Made by a program: the position numbers and the translations under genes. A stretch of 64,000 nucleotides of DNA, taken from NCBI GenBank assembly GCA_944367535.1, contig CALVWQ010000009.1, positions 1 to 64,000 of the forward strand, given 5' to 3'. Positions 50,199-59,491 of the stretch are shown one piece after another (within the stretch, counting starts at the first letter, position 1; every line of letters begins with the position of its first letter). A model generated the notes under the pieces. It searched no databases. It was not told the DNA's origin and worked only from the letters and a program-made list of their open reading frames with translations. Source of the DNA: an uncultured Clostridia bacterium. Its GTDB lineage: Bacteria; Bacillota; Clostridia; Christensenellales; Borkfalkiaceae.

Positions 50199-52812
50199 AT
50201 TTTTCCCTTGTTATCTTTTCTCTTAAATCAGAAAGCAAGGACAGAGCCTGCATCGGCGAAAGATTGTTCGGGTCAATATCCGAAATAATCCTCTCTGTTT
50301 CGCTGATGGTTCTTTTTTTATTATCCTTATCATTATTATTCAAAGATAAATGCCCCCTTGTAACATCCGATTTTTCAAGTTTTTTAAGTATTTCTTTGGC
50401 ACGCTCGGTAACCGTGCGGCCTACACCAGCCAGCTGAGCCACTTCTATTCCGAAACTTTTGTTTGCACCGCCGCGCATAATCTTTCTCAAAAAGATAATT
50501 GTACCCTGCATTTCTTTTACGGTAATTTTATAATTTTTTACCCCCTGCATAAGCCCTTCGAGTTCGGTGAGCTCGTGATAATGCGTGGCAAACAGAGTTT
50601 TTGCCTTAATTTTTTCGGTAACATATTCGATTACGGACCATGCAATGCTTAAACCGTCGAATGTGCTCGTCCCTCTTCCTATTTCGTCTAAAATTATAAG
50701 GCTGTTTTCTGTGGCGTTTTTAAGAATCTGCGCTGTTTCGGTCATTTCCACCATAAAAGTGCTTTGGTCGGAAATAAGGCTGTCACTAGCGCCAATACGA
50801 GTGAAAATTTTATCAGTAAGAGGAATTTCTGCGTATTTTGCAGGTACAAAACTACCCATGTGCGCCATGATAGTAATAATTGCAACCTGACGCATGAAGG
50901 TACTTTTTCCCGCCATGTTCGGTCCGGTTATAATCATAGTCCTGTTTTCGTCGTTGTCTAAAAGGCAATCGTTAGGCACGAAACGCTGTTTAGAAGTCGC
51001 TTCAACTACGGGGTGTCTGCCGTCGACAATGTTAAGAGGCATACCGGCATCGCATATTACAGGCTTGACATAGGAATGTTCTCTCGCAACCGATGCTAGA
51101 GAAATAAGAACGTCGAGTTCCGCAATAGCATCCGAGGTTTTTTGTAATTCTTCCACATGTCGAAGAAGTTCATTGCGTATTTCATCAAAAAGACTTTTCT
51201 CTAACTGAGCGGCTTTTTCTTCCGCCGTTAAAAGTTTTTCTTCCAGAACTTTCAGTTCTTCGGTAACATATCGTTCGGCGTTTGTGAGCGTTTGTTTTCT
51301 TATATAGTCGTAAGGGACTTTATCTTTAAATGAGTTTGTAACTTCTATATAGTATCCGAATACTCTGTTATAACTTATTCTGAGAGTTTTTATGCCCGTT
51401 CTCTCTCGTTCCCTTTTCTCGATTTCTGCAATACATACTCTGCTGTTTGTATAAAGGTCGCGAAGTTTATCGAGTTCATCGTTATACCCTTTTTTGATTA
51501 TCTTGCTGTTTTTGTCTTTGCCTTCATTATACTCATCGTCCTCGTCGTTTATCGCACGTTCCAAAAGTTCGGCGATTTCGGAAAAATCGCCGATATTACC
51601 GAGTATATTTAAAATATAAGGCGTTTCCATGCCAAAAAGACGGAATTTTATGCTCGGTAAAATTTCCAACGTTTTTTCGAGCGCGATGCAGTGTCGCGGA
51701 GCGAGAGTATTATTTGATATTCTGCCGGTAATTCTGCCGATATCTTTGACGGAAGTTAATAGTTCGGCTATACTTTGTCTTGCAACCGTACTGTTAAAAA
51801 AACATTCAACTCCTTCAAGTCTGTAATTGATTTTATCTTTATCGGACAGCGGGGAAAGAAGCCAACTTTGAAGTTTGCGCGCTCCCATGTTAGTTTTTGT
51901 TTTATCCAAAAGCCATAAAAGCGTGCCGTATTTTTTGTTGTCGCGTATAGTTTTTACGATTTCGAGATTTCGTATAACACTCATATCGAGCATCATATAA
52001 TCTCCCGAGCCTTCCAGTTTTATGTTGTTAATATTTGTAAGAACGCTTTTTTGAGTTTCTCTTATATATGACACCAATGCGCCCGCCGCCGAAACACATA
52101 AATCTTTATCTTTGATGCCAAAAGGTTCCAGGGTGGCTACGTTAAGTTGTGCTTTCAATGCCGCTGCCGCCGCGCCGTTGCTGAACTCACTCTCGGTAAA
52201 AAGACTTATTCGCGGCAGTATCCCCTGTTTTACTAGCGGAGTGTCGTTAAGTATCGCTTCCGCTTCGGCGTTGGAAATAATTTCGCTTGGTGAAATTTTG
52301 ACAAGCAAATTAAATAAATTCGATAAGACCTCGCCGTCGGTAAGATTTGATGCAAAAAACTCGCCCGTCGTTATATCTGCCCATGCTACGGCGGCAGTTT
52401 TTCCCGCCAAATAAATGGAAGCGATAAAATTATTTTTTTTCTCGTCAAGCAGAATTTCGTTCGTAAAAGTGCCCGCAGTAACTACTTTTACGACGTCCCG
52501 TTCAATGAGCTCTTTTTTATTAGGTGGAGTAAGTTGTTCGCAAATAGCGACTTTTTCGCCCATTGCAACGAGTTTGGAAATATACATGTCGGCTGCATGG
52601 TATGGTACTCCGCACATTGGGGCGCGTTCTTTAAGACCGCAATTTTTCCCGGTAAGAGTAAGTTCCAGCATCTCCGAAACTTTAACGGCATCGTCAAAAA
52701 ACATTTCATAAAAGTCGCCGAGTCTGTAAAATACAATGCAATCTTTATACTGCTCTTTTATTTGCAGATAATGTTGCATCATTTTAGAAATTCCGTTTGT
52801 ATCAATCTCCAT
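50191..52812 (-). CDS. mutS: DNA mismatch repair protein MutS
   Basis: An 873-residue MutS. The mismatch-binding start MMQHYLQIKEQYKDCIVFYRLGDFYEMF contains the FYE motif. Walker A, TGPNMAGKSTFMRQ, is at about residue 625, and LDEIGRGTSTFDGLSIAW and ATHYHELTEL follow. The length is normal. It lies between miaB and mutL, the standard order in Clostridia. Confidence 0.97.
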   Translation of the reverse strand: MEIDTNGISKMMQHYLQIKEQYKDCIVFYRLGDFYEMFFDDAVKVSEMLELTLTGKNCGLKERAPMCGVPYHAADMYISKLVAMGEKVAICEQLTPPNKKELIERDVVKVVTAGTFTNEILLDEKKNNFIASIYLAGKTAAVAWADITTGEFFASNLTDGEVLSNLFNLLVKISPSEIISNAEAEAILNDTPLVKQGILPRISLFTESEFSNGAAAAALKAQLNVATLEPFGIKDKDLCVSAAGALVSYIRETQKSVLTNINNIKLEGSGDYMMLDMSVIRNLEIVKTIRDNKKYGTLLWLLDKTKTNMGARKLQSWLLSPLSDKDKINYRLEGVECFFNSTVARQSIAELLTSVKDIGRITGRISNNTLAPRHCIALEKTLEILPSIKFRLFGMETPYILNILGNIGDFSEIAELLERAINDEDDEYNEGKDKNSKIIKKGYNDELDKLRDLYTNSRVCIAEIEKRERERTGIKTLRISYNRVFGYYIEVTNSFKDKVPYDYIRKQTLTNAERYVTEELKVLEEKLLTAEEKAAQLEKSLFDEIRNELLRHVEELQKTSDAIAELDVLISLASVAREHSYVKPVICDAGMPLNIVDGRHPVVEATSKQRFVPNDCLLDNDENRTMIITGPNMAGKSTFMRQVAIITIMAHMGSFVPAKYAEIPLTDKIFTRIGASDSLISDQSTFMVEMTETAQILKNATENSLIILDEIGRGTSTFDGLSIAWSVIEYVTEKIKAKTLFATHYHELTELEGLMQGVKNYKITVKEMQGTIIFLRKIMRGGANKSFGIEVAQLAGVGRTVTERAKEILKKLEKSDVTRGHLSLNNNDKDNKKRTISETERIISDIDPNNLSPMQALSLLSDLREKITREKYE

Positions 52813-52836
52813 TTTCAGTCTTAAATCCTTTGTGTT

Positions 52837-54159
52837 TTATACCATTTCGCCGATGAGCGACATTCCTCCGGTTTTGGTAATCTTTACATTTACGAATTTG
52901 CCTAATAAAGAATTATCTCCTTTAAAATACGCCATTCTTCCGTAAACGTCTCGCCCTAAATATTTTTTCTTTTTGGCGTCATATCCTTCGCATAATATTT
53001 CTATCGTATTGCCCAAATATTTCCCCGAATATTCGCAACTTATGGAATTTTGAATGTCAATTAGCTGCATGATTCTCTTTTTTGAAGTGATTTCATCGAT
53101 TTGACCTTTCATTTCCGCGGCTGGAGTGCCTTTTCGCGGTGAATAAATGAAAGTAAAAGCACCGGAAAACTTTGCCTCTCTTACCAATGCCACGGTATCT
53201 TGAAAATCGTCTTCCGTTTCGGTCGGAAATCCCACCATAATATCGGTCGTAACTGCAATATCGGGAATATACGCTCGCAGCATTTCAAGTTTATCTAAAT
53301 ATTCCTTGCGAGTATAATGTCTGTTCATAAGTTTTAATATTCTGTCAGAACCAGCCTGAACGGGAAGGTGAACCGTCTTGCAGGCTTTGTCGCTCTCTGC
53401 GATGGCTTTAATGAGTTCCTCCGAAAAGTCTTTGGGGTGATTGGTCATAAAACGCAACCTGAATTTGCCCTCTATTTCAGAAACTTTGCGTATGAGAGAA
53501 GGAAAATTTGCGTACGAAAGATCGTTACCGTATGAATTTACATTTTGTCCCAAAAGCGTTATTTCTTTATACCCTTCACTAATAAGACCTTTAATTTCAG
53601 AAATAATGTTTTCAGGGTCTCTGCTGCGCTCTCTGCCACGTACGTAAGGGACAATGCAGTATGTACAGAAATTATTGCATCCGTATGTTATATTTACCCA
53701 CGCATTAGGATAACTTGTTCTTGTTTTAGGTGTTCCTTCCGTTATTTTATCCTCTTTTTCTTTCACCTCAATGACAGTAAGGTTTTCCGCAATCTTTTTA
53801 TCGAGAAGTTCTCCGAATTTTTCCAAATTGTGCGTACCGAAAATAATATCTACAAACGGGAATTCGTCGTGAAGTTTTTCAGCATATCCCTTTTGCTGCG
53901 TCATGCATCCGCCGACCGCTATTATTAAATTTTTATTTGACTTTTTGCGCTGTTTTAGTGCTCCTATATTTCCCTCTGCTCTTTTTTCGGCGTTTTCGCG
54001 GATACAGCATGTGTTAAATACTATTAAGTCGGCATCATTATCAGATTCGCATTCGGTGTATCCGCGCTGACATAATATTCCTGCGATTTTTTCCGATTCG
54101 TGGAGATTCATCTGGCAACCGTATGTAATTATACGATATTTTAGTGCATTTTTTATCAT
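52837..54159 (-). CDS. miaB: tRNA-2-methylthio-N6-dimethylallyladenosine synthase
   Basis: A 440-residue radical SAM methylthiotransferase. The N-terminal UPF0004 domain starts YRIITYGCQMNLHESEKIAG and holds three cluster cysteines. The radical SAM CxxxCxxC is CNNFCTYCIVPYVRGRERSR (about residues 155-174), and a TRAM domain ends the protein. It modifies A37 after MiaA. Its promoter puts the -10 box seven bases before the ATG, so it is probably leaderless. Confidence 0.96.
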   Translation of the reverse strand: MIKNALKYRIITYGCQMNLHESEKIAGILCQRGYTECESDNDADLIVFNTCCIRENAEKRAEGNIGALKQRKKSNKNLIIAVGGCMTQQKGYAEKLHDEFPFVDIIFGTHNLEKFGELLDKKIAENLTVIEVKEKEDKITEGTPKTRTSYPNAWVNITYGCNNFCTYCIVPYVRGRERSRDPENIISEIKGLISEGYKEITLLGQNVNSYGNDLSYANFPSLIRKVSEIEGKFRLRFMTNHPKDFSEELIKAIAESDKACKTVHLPVQAGSDRILKLMNRHYTRKEYLDKLEMLRAYIPDIAVTTDIMVGFPTETEDDFQDTVALVREAKFSGAFTFIYSPRKGTPAAEMKGQIDEITSKKRIMQLIDIQNSISCEYSGKYLGNTIEILCEGYDAKKKKYLGRDVYGRMAYFKGDNSLLGKFVNVKITKTGGMSLIGEMV

Positions 54160-54166
54160 ATAAAAT

Positions 54167-54195
54167 ATGATAACTTATATTTTAAATTTTGTCAA
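54167..54195 (-). promoter_or_regulatory. miaB operon promoter, leaderless layout
   Basis: On the minus strand: consensus TTGACA (54195-54190), 17-base spacer, TATCAT (54172-54167), then seven bases to the miaB ATG. No ribosome-binding site. Confidence 0.78.
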
Positions 54196-54250
54196 TTTTA
54201 TGAAAGCACTTTTAGTATAAAGATGCTCAACTTATACATACTAAAAACGT

Positions 54251-56473
54251 ATGAACGGCAAACTTAAAACATTTCTGAAAATTACTTTTTTCGTGCTTCT
54301 CGCTCTTATAGTGATTGTGAGTGCGATAGTTATTTATTGTTCTATAATCGTTGCAGACGTTAAACTCGACGAAAGTAAACTGGTAAATCTCGAACGTGGA
54401 ATAAATTTTTACGATAATGAAGGAAACATGATTGAAGAACAATCCGGAGGGGTTCCTGTTACCGATATAAAAGACATTCCGGAGCACGTCAAAAATGCCT
54501 TTATTGCTGTTGAGGATAAAAGATTTTATTCTCATAAAGGAGTCGATTACAAAGGTTTCTTGCGGGCAATGTTAAATAATATAAAAAGTTTTTCTTTTAA
54601 GGAAGGTGCTTCCACGATAAGTCAGCAGTTAATTAAAAACACTCACCTTTCAAACGAAAAAACAATAAAACGAAAACTTTCCGAAATGAAACTTGCAAGA
54701 TTACTCGAAAAAAAATATTCGAAAGAAGAGATACTCGAAAAATATCTCAACACCATATATTTCGGGGAAGGCTGTTACGGTATCACGGCGGCAAGCAGGT
54801 ATTATTTCAATAAAACGCCTCAGGAACTCAGTATAAACGAAAGCGCAATGCTGGCGGCTGTGATAAAGGCTCCGTCGGTTTATTCTCCTTATAAAAACGA
54901 AGAGAAAAGTAACGACAGAAAAAAATTCGTCCTTAATAAAATGTACGAACAGAATTTTATTACTGAAAATCAGTATTCGACTTGCACGGCGGAAAAGATA
55001 AAAACGGAAAGCGAGCACGGAGATACGCCTTTTGACTATATAGGTTACGTCAAAAAAGAACTTGGCGGGATAATGGATTCATTGGCTTATTCGGGTAAAA
55101 AATTTAATGTCTACACTTATTACGACGAAAGTGTTCAGAACGCCGTTTCATCCTCTTTTGCGGATAATATTTCATGTGATAAAACCGCAATAGTTATGAA
55201 TGATAAAAATAAGGTAATAGCTTTTTCATCAACGAGTGGAGAGTTTTACAGGCAAACGGGTTCTACTTTGAAGCCCTTAATCGTTTATGCGCCGGCAATA
55301 GAATATAATGTCGTCAGTTCCCTCACCCCTGTGCTTGATGAAAAAACCGATTTTGGCGGATATTCTCCTTCGAACTACAATGATGTTTATTACGGTTACG
55401 TTTCCGTAAAAGAATCGCTTGCAAAAAGTCTTAACAGTTGCGCAGTCAAACTATTGAATTATACTGGAATTGAACGAGCAAAGAGTCTGATGGAAAAAAC
55501 CGAAATATCATTTACCGAAAAGGACAATTCTCTGTGCGTTGCACTTGGTTGTACGGAAAAAGGTGCAACATTGACAGAGCTTACAGCCGCGTACGGTATT
55601 TTCTCCGACGGAGGTTACTATTATGCGCCTACTGCTATAAAATATATAACGGTAGACGGCAGAAAAATAACGGACGAAAATAATGATAAAAAGAGAGTTA
55701 TCGGCGAAGATACCGCTTATATCATGGATGATATGCTGAGATATACCGTTACAGACGGTACGTCAAAAAAACTTTCATTTCTTGATTTTCCCGTTTACGC
55801 CAAAACGGGTACAGTTGGAATATCAGGCGGCAACACTGACGCATACAATATTTCATTCAATAAAGATTATTCGATAGGAGTATGGTATGGAAATAAAGAT
55901 AATTCTCTCATGCCGAATAATATAACGGGCGGCACGTATCCTACCGCAACTTCTTACAGAATATGGGAAAAACTCGATATAAAAAACCCAACACTGTTCT
56001 CCGCTCCTGAAAGCGTTAGTGAAGTGCCTCTTGACAAAATAAGTTATGACAATGACCATCTTCTCATAACTGCAGATGATAATTCTCCGCAAAGATTTAT
56101 ATTGAAAGGAATTTTTAAGAAAAATAACCTGCCGGAGAAAAAGTCGACTCGCTTTTCAAATCCGATTGTTGACAATTACGAATTATCAGTAAATAACAGT
56201 GAAATAATAATAAGATTATGTCTGACAGAATTATTTGAGGCTAAAATTTATCGATATGAAAACAATGTAAGAACAATGATTTTCGATACCGCAGGATGCG
56301 ATAATAATGTAATCTATAAAGACGATAAATTAAAAGAAGGTGCAGTATACAATTATACCGTTATCCCCTATTTCAAGAACGGCGATAAAGTAATAGAAGG
56401 CGAAGAAAAAAATATCGGAACCGTTAAAATTTCTTTTAACGATTCCGATTGGTGGGACGATGATTTTTTCTAA
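54251..56473 (+). CDS. Bifunctional penicillin-binding protein (PBP1A type)
   Basis: A 740-residue class A PBP. It has one N-terminal membrane anchor (about residues 10-36), a glycosyltransferase-51 domain (VEDKRFYSHKGVDYKGFLRA, GASTISQQLIKN, KYLNTIYFGEGCYGI) and a transpeptidase domain with STLK (about 337), SLNS (about 394) and AKTGT (about 517). A C-terminal ~120-residue extension resembles a fibronectin-type fold. No ribosome-binding site precedes the ATG. A CATACTAA six bases upstream recalls a sigma-E -10. Confidence 0.92.
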   Translation: MNGKLKTFLKITFFVLLALIVIVSAIVIYCSIIVADVKLDESKLVNLERGINFYDNEGNMIEEQSGGVPVTDIKDIPEHVKNAFIAVEDKRFYSHKGVDYKGFLRAMLNNIKSFSFKEGASTISQQLIKNTHLSNEKTIKRKLSEMKLARLLEKKYSKEEILEKYLNTIYFGEGCYGITAASRYYFNKTPQELSINESAMLAAVIKAPSVYSPYKNEEKSNDRKKFVLNKMYEQNFITENQYSTCTAEKIKTESEHGDTPFDYIGYVKKELGGIMDSLAYSGKKFNVYTYYDESVQNAVSSSFADNISCDKTAIVMNDKNKVIAFSSTSGEFYRQTGSTLKPLIVYAPAIEYNVVSSLTPVLDEKTDFGGYSPSNYNDVYYGYVSVKESLAKSLNSCAVKLLNYTGIERAKSLMEKTEISFTEKDNSLCVALGCTEKGATLTELTAAYGIFSDGGYYYAPTAIKYITVDGRKITDENNDKKRVIGEDTAYIMDDMLRYTVTDGTSKKLSFLDFPVYAKTGTVGISGGNTDAYNISFNKDYSIGVWYGNKDNSLMPNNITGGTYPTATSYRIWEKLDIKNPTLFSAPESVSEVPLDKISYDNDHLLITADDNSPQRFILKGIFKKNNLPEKKSTRFSNPIVDNYELSVNNSEIIIRLCLTELFEAKIYRYENNVRTMIFDTAGCDNNVIYKDDKLKEGAVYNYTVIPYFKNGDKVIEGEEKNIGTVKISFNDSDWWDDDFF

Positions 56474-56553
56474 ATTCAATGAATTTTTTATAATGAATTT
56501 TTTTCAAGTTTGATTATTAAATTCTGATTATTAAAAATTTTATTACTTTGAAT

Positions 56554-57711
56554 TCATAGATTTATGATTTCAATGTTTTTCATTGCTTCGTCGATAAGGC
56601 CTTCTACATCGAGGTTACTTTCCGCTTTTATTACTTTTTCAAGATTTGGTTTAATTGCAGGAAATTTAGGAAGAAAAACAGTACAACAGTCCTCATATGG
56701 TAATATGGAAGTTTCGTATGTATCGATTTTTTTTGATATTTCAATTATATCAATTTTATCGAAGGCAATTAACGGACGCAACACGGGCATAGATACAACG
56801 GAATTTGATGATGTGATGCTCTCGATTGTCTGACTTGCGACCTGTCCTAAACTTTCTCCCGTTATTATAGCCTGATTGCCCGTTGAACGGGCAAGTTTTT
56901 CGGCTATACGCATCATGAACCGACGCATAAGCGTTATCATAAATTCTTCGGGGCAATTTTTATGTATTTCTTCCTGAATGTGAGTGAACAAAACCACATA
57001 TAAATTTATTCCGCCGTTATATTCCGCCACTTTACGCGAAAGTTCGACTACCTTTTCTTTGGCGGCTTCTCCGGTATATGGAAAACTGTGAAAATGCAGA
57101 CAATCGATTTTCATTCCGCGCTTGCACATCATATACCCCGCCACAGGGCTGTCTATACCTCCCGATATCAGGAGAAGTCCTTTTCCGGCCGAGCCTACCG
57201 GCATCCCGCTCATACAATGTACTGTTTCGTTGTATACAAATGTTTTTCCGTCTTCTCGGATATCCACATATACGCAAAACGAAGGATTTTTAACGTCGAC
57301 TTTTAAATTGTCACCGTAAATTTCCAAAAGTCTGCCCCCTAGTTCCATTGAAGTCTGCATGGAATTAGGTGTAAAATTTTTATCAGCTCTGTTAGTAACT
57401 ACTTTAAATGTTCCCTGTTTATCTTTACACAGTATCGATGCAGCGGAAAAAATCTGTTCAAAATCCGAATCCACAACAAGCGCGCGGCTATAAGTATGGA
57501 TACCTGCAATTTTTTTCAGTCTTTCTTCTATTACGGGAAAGTCTTCGTCGGAAAAACCTTCTATAAGATATCTGCTGTGCATTGCGGTGAATACACAATT
57601 AATGTCTTTGATAGATTTTTTTATATTTTCTTTTAGTAATTTTTCGAAATATCCGCGATTTTTCCCTTTAAGATGTATTTCGCAATATCTTATTATTATT
57701 GCACTTTCCAT
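56554..57711 (-). CDS. thiI: tRNA 4-thiouridine synthase ThiI
   Basis: A 385-residue enzyme with an NFLD/THUMP N-terminus and a PP-loop ATPase (LLISGGIDSPVAGYMMCKRGMK, about residues 180-201), and a Cys-Cys in YEDCCTVFLPKFPAIKP. It lacks the rhodanese extension, as in most Firmicutes, where sulfur comes directly from a partner cysteine desulfurase. That partner is encoded immediately upstream (TAATG overlap). Confidence 0.95.
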   Translation of the reverse strand: MESAIIIRYCEIHLKGKNRGYFEKLLKENIKKSIKDINCVFTAMHSRYLIEGFSDEDFPVIEERLKKIAGIHTYSRALVVDSDFEQIFSAASILCKDKQGTFKVVTNRADKNFTPNSMQTSMELGGRLLEIYGDNLKVDVKNPSFCVYVDIREDGKTFVYNETVHCMSGMPVGSAGKGLLLISGGIDSPVAGYMMCKRGMKIDCLHFHSFPYTGEAAKEKVVELSRKVAEYNGGINLYVVLFTHIQEEIHKNCPEEFMITLMRRFMMRIAEKLARSTGNQAIITGESLGQVASQTIESITSSNSVVSMPVLRPLIAFDKIDIIEISKKIDTYETSILPYEDCCTVFLPKFPAIKPNLEKVIKAESNLDVEGLIDEAMKNIEIINL

Positions 57712-58838
57712 TATCTAATTATCCTTTTAAGTTTTAAACACTCGTCATTGAAGATTTTAACAAAAATCTCCGCTTCATCCATAGTGTTAGCGCCCGTGAA
57801 ACTTAATCGTATAACCCCGTCGAGAATCTCTGCTTTATAACCGCAAGCCTCTATTACGCGGCTGAATCGTTTCTTGGACGAACATGCAGAACCGTTTCCT
57901 ACGACAATGTCCCTTTCTTCTAATGAGTGCATGAGTATTTCGCCTTTAAGTCCTTTTGCAGATACAGTAAGTATAAACGGACTTGCGCTTTCCGATGAGA
58001 TTATATAAAATAAGTTTTTATCTATATGTTCTCTTATGTATTTATTGATTTTATTAACTTTATCGAAAGTTTTATCCAGATTCTCGAATTTTTCGCGTGC
58101 GGCATATTCAAAGACTTTTATTCCGAAAATATTTTCCGTTCCGCTTCTTAATCCGTTTTCCTGCCCGCCACCGAAAATCAGTGGCGAAAGATTGGTTTTC
58201 CTTCGTTTAATCAGAGCGCCGACACCTTTAAGGCCGTTTATTTTGTGAGCGCTTATCGAGTAAAGGTCAACACTCTTTCCCAATCTGTACGGTATTTTCC
58301 CGTATGCCTGTACTCCGTCTGAATGAAATATCAGGGCTGGATTTATTTTTTTAAGCCTTTCTGATATTGCATTTATGTCGTTAATGCCGCCCGTTTCGTT
58401 GTTCACGTGTACAATTGACACAAAATCCGTCTTATTCTCTGAAACATAGTCGAAAAGTTTTTGTTCGTCAATCGTTCCGTCAGTGTTTAAATCAATAAAT
58501 TCGGTTTTGATGTTTCTGTTTTTCAGTTCGTTAAAACTTCTAAATATCGCTGCGTGTTCTCCCTTGCTCGTAACAAAGACGCCGCGCTTTACTGCACCGA
58601 AAACAGCACAGTTATCGCTCTCGGACCCGCATGATGTAAACATAAGTTCATAATCGGTTAAACTCGCACCGACCGACCTTAATATATATTCTCTTGCCGC
58701 TTTTATCTCCGAAGCGTTTTTTAACCCGCCTCTATATAAAGCGGACGGGTTGAAATAAAATTCCTTATTAAATTTTTCCGCATCGCATAAAGCACTGCTT
58801 GAAGGTAATGTGGTTGCGGCATTGTCAAAGTATATCAT
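57711..58838 (-). CDS. Cysteine desulfurase, probable sulfur donor for ThiI
   Basis: A 375-residue PLP enzyme of the NifS/IscS class. YFDNAATTLPS at the start, FTSCGSESDNCAV, the PLP lysine in SAHKINGLKGVGALI (about residue 200) and the active-site Cys in VGNGSACSSKKRFS (about 319) are present. Pairing with thiI matches the NifZ-type arrangement of Bacillus. It overlaps both neighbours (ATGA with the upstream gene). Confidence 0.93.
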   Translation of the reverse strand: MIYFDNAATTLPSSSALCDAEKFNKEFYFNPSALYRGGLKNASEIKAAREYILRSVGASLTDYELMFTSCGSESDNCAVFGAVKRGVFVTSKGEHAAIFRSFNELKNRNIKTEFIDLNTDGTIDEQKLFDYVSENKTDFVSIVHVNNETGGINDINAISERLKKINPALIFHSDGVQAYGKIPYRLGKSVDLYSISAHKINGLKGVGALIKRRKTNLSPLIFGGGQENGLRSGTENIFGIKVFEYAAREKFENLDKTFDKVNKINKYIREHIDKNLFYIISSESASPFILTVSAKGLKGEILMHSLEERDIVVGNGSACSSKKRFSRVIEACGYKAEILDGVIRLSFTGANTMDEAEIFVKIFNDECLKLKRIIR

Positions 58839-59416
58839 TTGAGTGCCTCGTCCAACACACTTCTCTTTGAAAATTTAAGTACGTTTACAATAAAAGTTTC
58901 GGTACATTCCAAAATATATATTTTCTTCTCACCGTTAACGTTTGCCACTATATAGTAGAACTCTTTGTTTTCATCGGCAATGCTGTTTGAAGTCAGTACT
59001 ACGCTTTTAATCCCCGGCATTAAACTGTATCTGTTAAAAGTTTCGCTACCGTACTTTCCTATCTTTTCGATGTCGGAAGTTTCAAATGACACAATGTGTT
59101 TGCGTTTGATATTTTTGATTACTTTTGAAAAACGTATTGTTCCGGTTATGAATGTGTAATCATAATCGACATAGAATCTGTCCTTAAATCTTCCTAGTAA
59201 GATTCCCGATGCCAAAAACATCGCAAACGGGATAAGTGCTATAACGAGATTTAAAAGTATATTTCCTTTAAACTCAAAGAAAATAAAAAACATTAACGCC
59301 CAAAGCCCGACAAAAATATATGAAATAATAGATAAAACCTTAAAAATATAATATTTGGTCTTACCCGACCCGACATCTCTCTGATTGGAAGATTCTTCGT
59401 AAAATATCTCTTGCAT
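58835..59416 (-). CDS. DUF6106-like membrane protein
   Basis: A 193-residue protein with two hydrophobic segments (VLSIISYIFVGLWALMFFIFF and LLNLVIALIPFAMFLASGILLG) followed by a soluble beta-rich domain (FYVDYDYTFITGTIRFSKV, KEFYYIVANVNGEKKIYIL). It starts with CGGAGC before the ATG and is coupled to the cysteine desulfurase. The DUF name is from memory of similar Clostridial proteins; function is unknown. Confidence 0.72.
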   Translation of the reverse strand: MQEIFYEESSNQRDVGSGKTKYYIFKVLSIISYIFVGLWALMFFIFFEFKGNILLNLVIALIPFAMFLASGILLGRFKDRFYVDYDYTFITGTIRFSKVIKNIKRKHIVSFETSDIEKIGKYGSETFNRYSLMPGIKSVVLTSNSIADENKEFYYIVANVNGEKKIYILECTETFIVNVLKFSKRSVLDEALK

Positions 59417-59491
59417 GATTTATGCTCCGACTAATATTTATTCTCGAATATTTTAACACAATTTACTTCTATATACAAACAAAAATCGTTG

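Noticed and set aside
56215..56240. ATTATGTCTGACAGAAT, close to the 17-base palindrome
   Set aside because: It lies inside the penicillin-binding protein gene, has a mismatched right arm and is explained by coding sequence.
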